In this document: positions 60,964-64,000 of the stretch, piece by piece
How the letters are laid out: every line of letters starts with the position of its first letter
Position numbering within the stretch: the stretch's first letter is position 1
Origin: Desulfovibrio sp.
Lineage (GTDB): Bacteria; Desulfobacterota; Desulfovibrionia; Desulfovibrionales; Desulfovibrionaceae
Length of the DNA stretch: 64,000 nucleotides
Assembly: GCA_016218665.1 (NCBI GenBank)
Contig: JACRDI010000004.1
Span: 39,359-103,358, forward strand
Reading direction: 5' to 3'
Program-made: the position numbers and the translations under genes
Notes under the pieces: model-generated
The model's input: only the letters and a program-made list of their open reading frames with translations
Database searches by the model: none
What the model was told of the DNA's origin: nothing

Positions 60964-62562
60964 ATGCCCCTGCACAGACGCACCAGCGGTACGCTTCTGC
61001 ACATAAGCTCCCTGCCCTCGCGCTTCGGCATCGGCGACATGGGGCCAGAGGCGCTGCGCTTCGCCGAGTTCCTGGCCCTGGCCGGGCAGAGCCGCCGGCA
61101 GATGCTGCCGCTGAGCCCCACGGCCGCCAGCCTGGGCAGTTCGCCCTACTCCAGCTTCTCCGCCTTTGCCGGCAACACGCTGTACATCAGCCCGGAGATC
61201 CTTGCCGAGGACGGCCTGCTGGACCCCGACGACCTGGAGGACTACGCCCTGCCCGCCACGGGCGACGGCCGCGTGGACTTTCCGGCCGTGGAGCAGGCCC
61301 GCGCGGCCCTGCTGCGGCGGATCTTCGACAGGCTCATGCCCGCGGGCCCCTCGGCCAAGAGCACCCTGGACGGCGACCCGGCCTTCCAGGCCTTCGTGGG
61401 CGACAACGCCTCCTGGCTGCCGGACTACGCCCTGTTCATGGCCGTGAAGGAGAGCCTGGGCGGCGCGGGCTGGACGCGCTGGCCAAAGGACATCCGCGAC
61501 CGCGAGGAGGGCGCCCTGCGGCGGTACGGGGAAAAGCTCCACCGCGAGATCGTGTTCCACCTGTTCTGCCAGTGGCTCTTCTTCCGCCAGTGGGGACGGC
61601 TCAAGTGGGAGTGCGAGAAGCTCGACATCGAGCTGGTGGGCGACGTGCCCATCTACGTGACCCACGACTCCGCCGACGTGTGGGCCAACCGGGGGCTGTT
61701 CAAGCTGGACGAGGCCGGGGAGCCCTTCAAGGTGGCCGGGGTGCCCCCGGATTATTTCAGCAAGACCGGCCAGCGCTGGGGCAATCCGGTGTTCGACTGG
61801 CAGGCCAATGAGGCGGACGGCTTCGGCTGGTGGATCAGCCGCATGCGGCACAACTTCGGCCTGTTTTCCGTTGTCCGGCTGGACCACTTCCGAGGCTTCG
61901 AGGCCTACTGGGAGATAGACGCCGCGGAGAAGACCGCGATGAACGGCGAGTGGATTCTGGCCCCGGGCGCGAAGCTGCTGGAGGCCCTGCGCGCCGCCCA
62001 CGGCTCGCTTCCCATCATCGCCGAGGACCTAGGCATCATCACCCCGGAAGTGGTGGCCCTGAAGGAGCGCTTCAACCTTCCGGGCATGAAGATCCTGCAG
62101 TTCGCCTTCGGCCCGCACACGCCGACCAGCCCGGACTCGCCCCACAACCACGAGAAGAACAGCGTGGTGTACACCGGCACCCACGACAACAACACCACCC
62201 TGGGCTGGTTCGAGAACGAGGCCGACGCCTCCGTCCGGCGCGTGCTCTCCCGCTATCTGGGCCGCACGCCGACGAAGGGCACCATCGTGCGCGACATGAT
62301 GCGCCTGGCCCTGGCGAGCCCCGCGGCCGACGCCGTCATCCCCGCCCAGGACCTGCTGGGGCTGGACGCTTCGGCGCGCATGAACGTGCCTGGCCAAGCC
62401 AAGGGCAACTGGGGCTGGCGCCTTCCGGCCGAGGCCCTGACCCTGCATGGCGCCCGCGCCCTGGCCGAGGAATTGCGCGACCTGTGCGAGCTTTACGGCC
62501 GCACGCGGGCCGGCGCGCTTGCCGCCCCGGAGGACCGGACGGACGGGCGGCCGGACGCCTGA
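60964..62562 (+). CDS. malQ: 4-alpha-glucanotransferase
   Basis: GH77 amylomaltase of 532 residues moving alpha-1,4-glucan chains. SPYSSFSAFAGNTLYIS, GDVPIYVTHDSADVWANR, VRLDHFRGFEAYW (nucleophile Asp), PIIAEDLGII (Glu acid/base) and YTGTHDNNTTLGWF are conserved. The segment before SPYSS reads GQSRRQMLPLSPT, with Arg-Arg where Tyr/Trp-Trp is usual. AAAGGAG precedes the ATG. It should work with glgA on glycogen turnover. Confidence 0.95.
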   Translation: MPLHRRTSGTLLHISSLPSRFGIGDMGPEALRFAEFLALAGQSRRQMLPLSPTAASLGSSPYSSFSAFAGNTLYISPEILAEDGLLDPDDLEDYALPATGDGRVDFPAVEQARAALLRRIFDRLMPAGPSAKSTLDGDPAFQAFVGDNASWLPDYALFMAVKESLGGAGWTRWPKDIRDREEGALRRYGEKLHREIVFHLFCQWLFFRQWGRLKWECEKLDIELVGDVPIYVTHDSADVWANRGLFKLDEAGEPFKVAGVPPDYFSKTGQRWGNPVFDWQANEADGFGWWISRMRHNFGLFSVVRLDHFRGFEAYWEIDAAEKTAMNGEWILAPGAKLLEALRAAHGSLPIIAEDLGIITPEVVALKERFNLPGMKILQFAFGPHTPTSPDSPHNHEKNSVVYTGTHDNNTTLGWFENEADASVRRVLSRYLGRTPTKGTIVRDMMRLALASPAADAVIPAQDLLGLDASARMNVPGQAKGNWGWRLPAEALTLHGARALAEELRDLCELYGRTRAGALAAPEDRTDGRPDA

Positions 62563-62629
62563 GCATTTTTTGCGCGCGCCCGTGGTGACAGCGGGCGCTG
62601 GGTGTTTATGTAAGCGTTGCCCAAAGCGT

Positions 62630-62653
62630 CCCGCCGGTTGCAGGCGGGTTTTT
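62630..62653 (+). terminator. Rho-independent terminator of malQ
   Basis: CCCGCC (62630-62635) pairs with GGCGGG (62643-62648), followed by five T residues. Confidence 0.8.
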
Positions 62654-62745
62654 CATTCGCACACTGGCGGCGGCCCCTCCCTCGCAGGCTCTCCTGCGCG
62701 GGCCGGCGCACAAAGCACACACAACATCTGCGGAGGACGTAAGCA

Positions 62746-63036
62746 ATGAAGTTGAAGCCCCTCAATGACCGTGTCCTGGTGAAGCGCCTGGAGTCCGAGG
62801 AAGTGACCGCCGGCGGCATCATCATCCCCGACAGCGCCAAAGAGAAGCCCCAGAAGGGCAAGGTCGTGGCCGCCGGCCCCGGCAAGCTGGACGACAAAGG
62901 CGCGCTGGTGAAGATGGCGGTGAAGGCCGGCGATGTGGTGCTGTTCACCAAGTACGCCGGCACCGAGATCAAGATCGACGGCGAAGAGCACCTGGTGCTG
63001 CGCGAGGACGACATCCTCGCCGTGGTGACCAAGTAG
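62746..63036 (+). CDS. groES: Co-chaperonin GroES
   Basis: A 96-residue Cpn10 subunit forming the lid of Gro[16 protein letters not shown] and [20 protein letters not shown] hold the mobile loop, and the C-terminus [15 protein letters not shown] is typical. GGAGGACG precedes the ATG. No CIRCE element is present upstream, so control by HrcA is unlikely; a heat-shock sigma promoter was not clearly seen. Confidence 0.97.
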   Translation: MKLKPLNDRVLVKRLESEEVTAGGIIIPDSAKEKPQKGKVVAAGPGKLDDKGALVKMAVKAGDVVLFTKYAGTEIKIDGEEHLVLREDDILAVVTK

Positions 63037-63129
63037 GGGCCAAGCCCTCCTGAACGTTTCCGGCAAACCAACGGGCCAAAGGCCAAAGCCGCCGCCCGCA
63101 TGCACTGAACAACGCCGCAAGGCACATAA

Positions 63130-64000
<871 letters not shown>

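Noticed and set aside
62649..62745. CIRCE element for HrcA upstream of groES
   Set aside because: No TTAGCACTC-N9-GAGTGCTAA sequence or close variant is present.

Overview
The window is about 64 kb of very GC-rich bacterial chromosome. It most resembles a Desulfovibrionaceae-type sulfate reducer (former Deltaproteobacteria). The evidence is a secreted (periplasmic) CbiK cobaltochelatase under a cobalamin riboswitch, hemL beside an AsnC-like siroheme decarboxylase (the siroheme route to heme), a TupABC tungstate transporter, an orphan mannose-type EIID joined to ptsH-ptsI, DUF134 plus NifX/NifB-type small proteins, and a PA2779/PA2778-type locus. No dsr or apr genes are present, so this placement is inference. 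No tRNA, rRNA or CRISPR array was seen.

Layout. 1-11.9 kb is almost all minus strand: an FAD/Fe-S 2-hydroxyacid oxidase pair, smpB, ptsI-ptsH-EIID, bioB, rsmI, an HD-domain protein, an RlmD-type rRNA methylase and a DUF3108 protein. 12-16 kb holds a CBS-domain protein, tupABC behind a tandem palindromic operator, and a hydroxypyruvate-reductase-like dehydrogenase. 16.2-20.4 kb holds a tiny membrane protein behind a palindromic promoter, a TrmH-type methylase, and a three-gene relay (CheY-like receiver, HPt-STAS protein, CheA-like kinase without its own HPt domain). 20.5-25.3 kb is a riboswitch-controlled cobalt/corrinoid operon (cbiK, BtuC/BtuD/BtuF-type transporter, cobI). 25-36 kb holds glycerate 2-kinase, an iron alcohol dehydrogenase, the DUF134/NifX pair, a phage-type repressor, a PAS protein, a GNAT enzyme, hemL-ahb and gpsA. 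35.3-39.6 kb holds a PhnD-like lipoprotein with a hybrid kinase, and a WxW-repeat secreted protein.

39.7-41.7 kb is a small accessory island at the 3' end of mnmE. A second copy of the mnmE 3' end lies at its far edge. It carries a DUF2778 (Tlde1-like) peptidoglycan-targeting toxin, a probable immunity locus with an apparent frameshift, and the last 33 codons of a tyrosine-integrase-like gene. 41.7-47 kb is the classic rpmH-rnpA-yidD-yidC-jag-mnmE operon with a clear promoter; rnpA seems to start at ATT. 47-52 kb holds a UPF0280 protein, a DUF1566 protein, the PA2779/C39 peptidase/TPR set and nfu-gltX. 52-57 kb holds an orphan TupA-like protein, a Crp-type regulator, a lipoprotein, a glycosyltransferase and a TsaC-type enzyme. 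58-64 kb holds a Nudix hydrolase, the glycogen genes glgA, a stand-alone CBM48 protein and malQ, then groES and the start of groEL.

The most unusual items are the toxin island at mnmE, a composite family of interspersed palindromic repeats (copies near 33.7 and 53.4 kb, half-copy at 29.2 kb), and a set of palindromic operators around metal-related genes. Two of these share the CATTAT-N12-ATAA layout of a ModE box and tie an orphan tungstate-binding-like protein to the DUF134/NifX pair.
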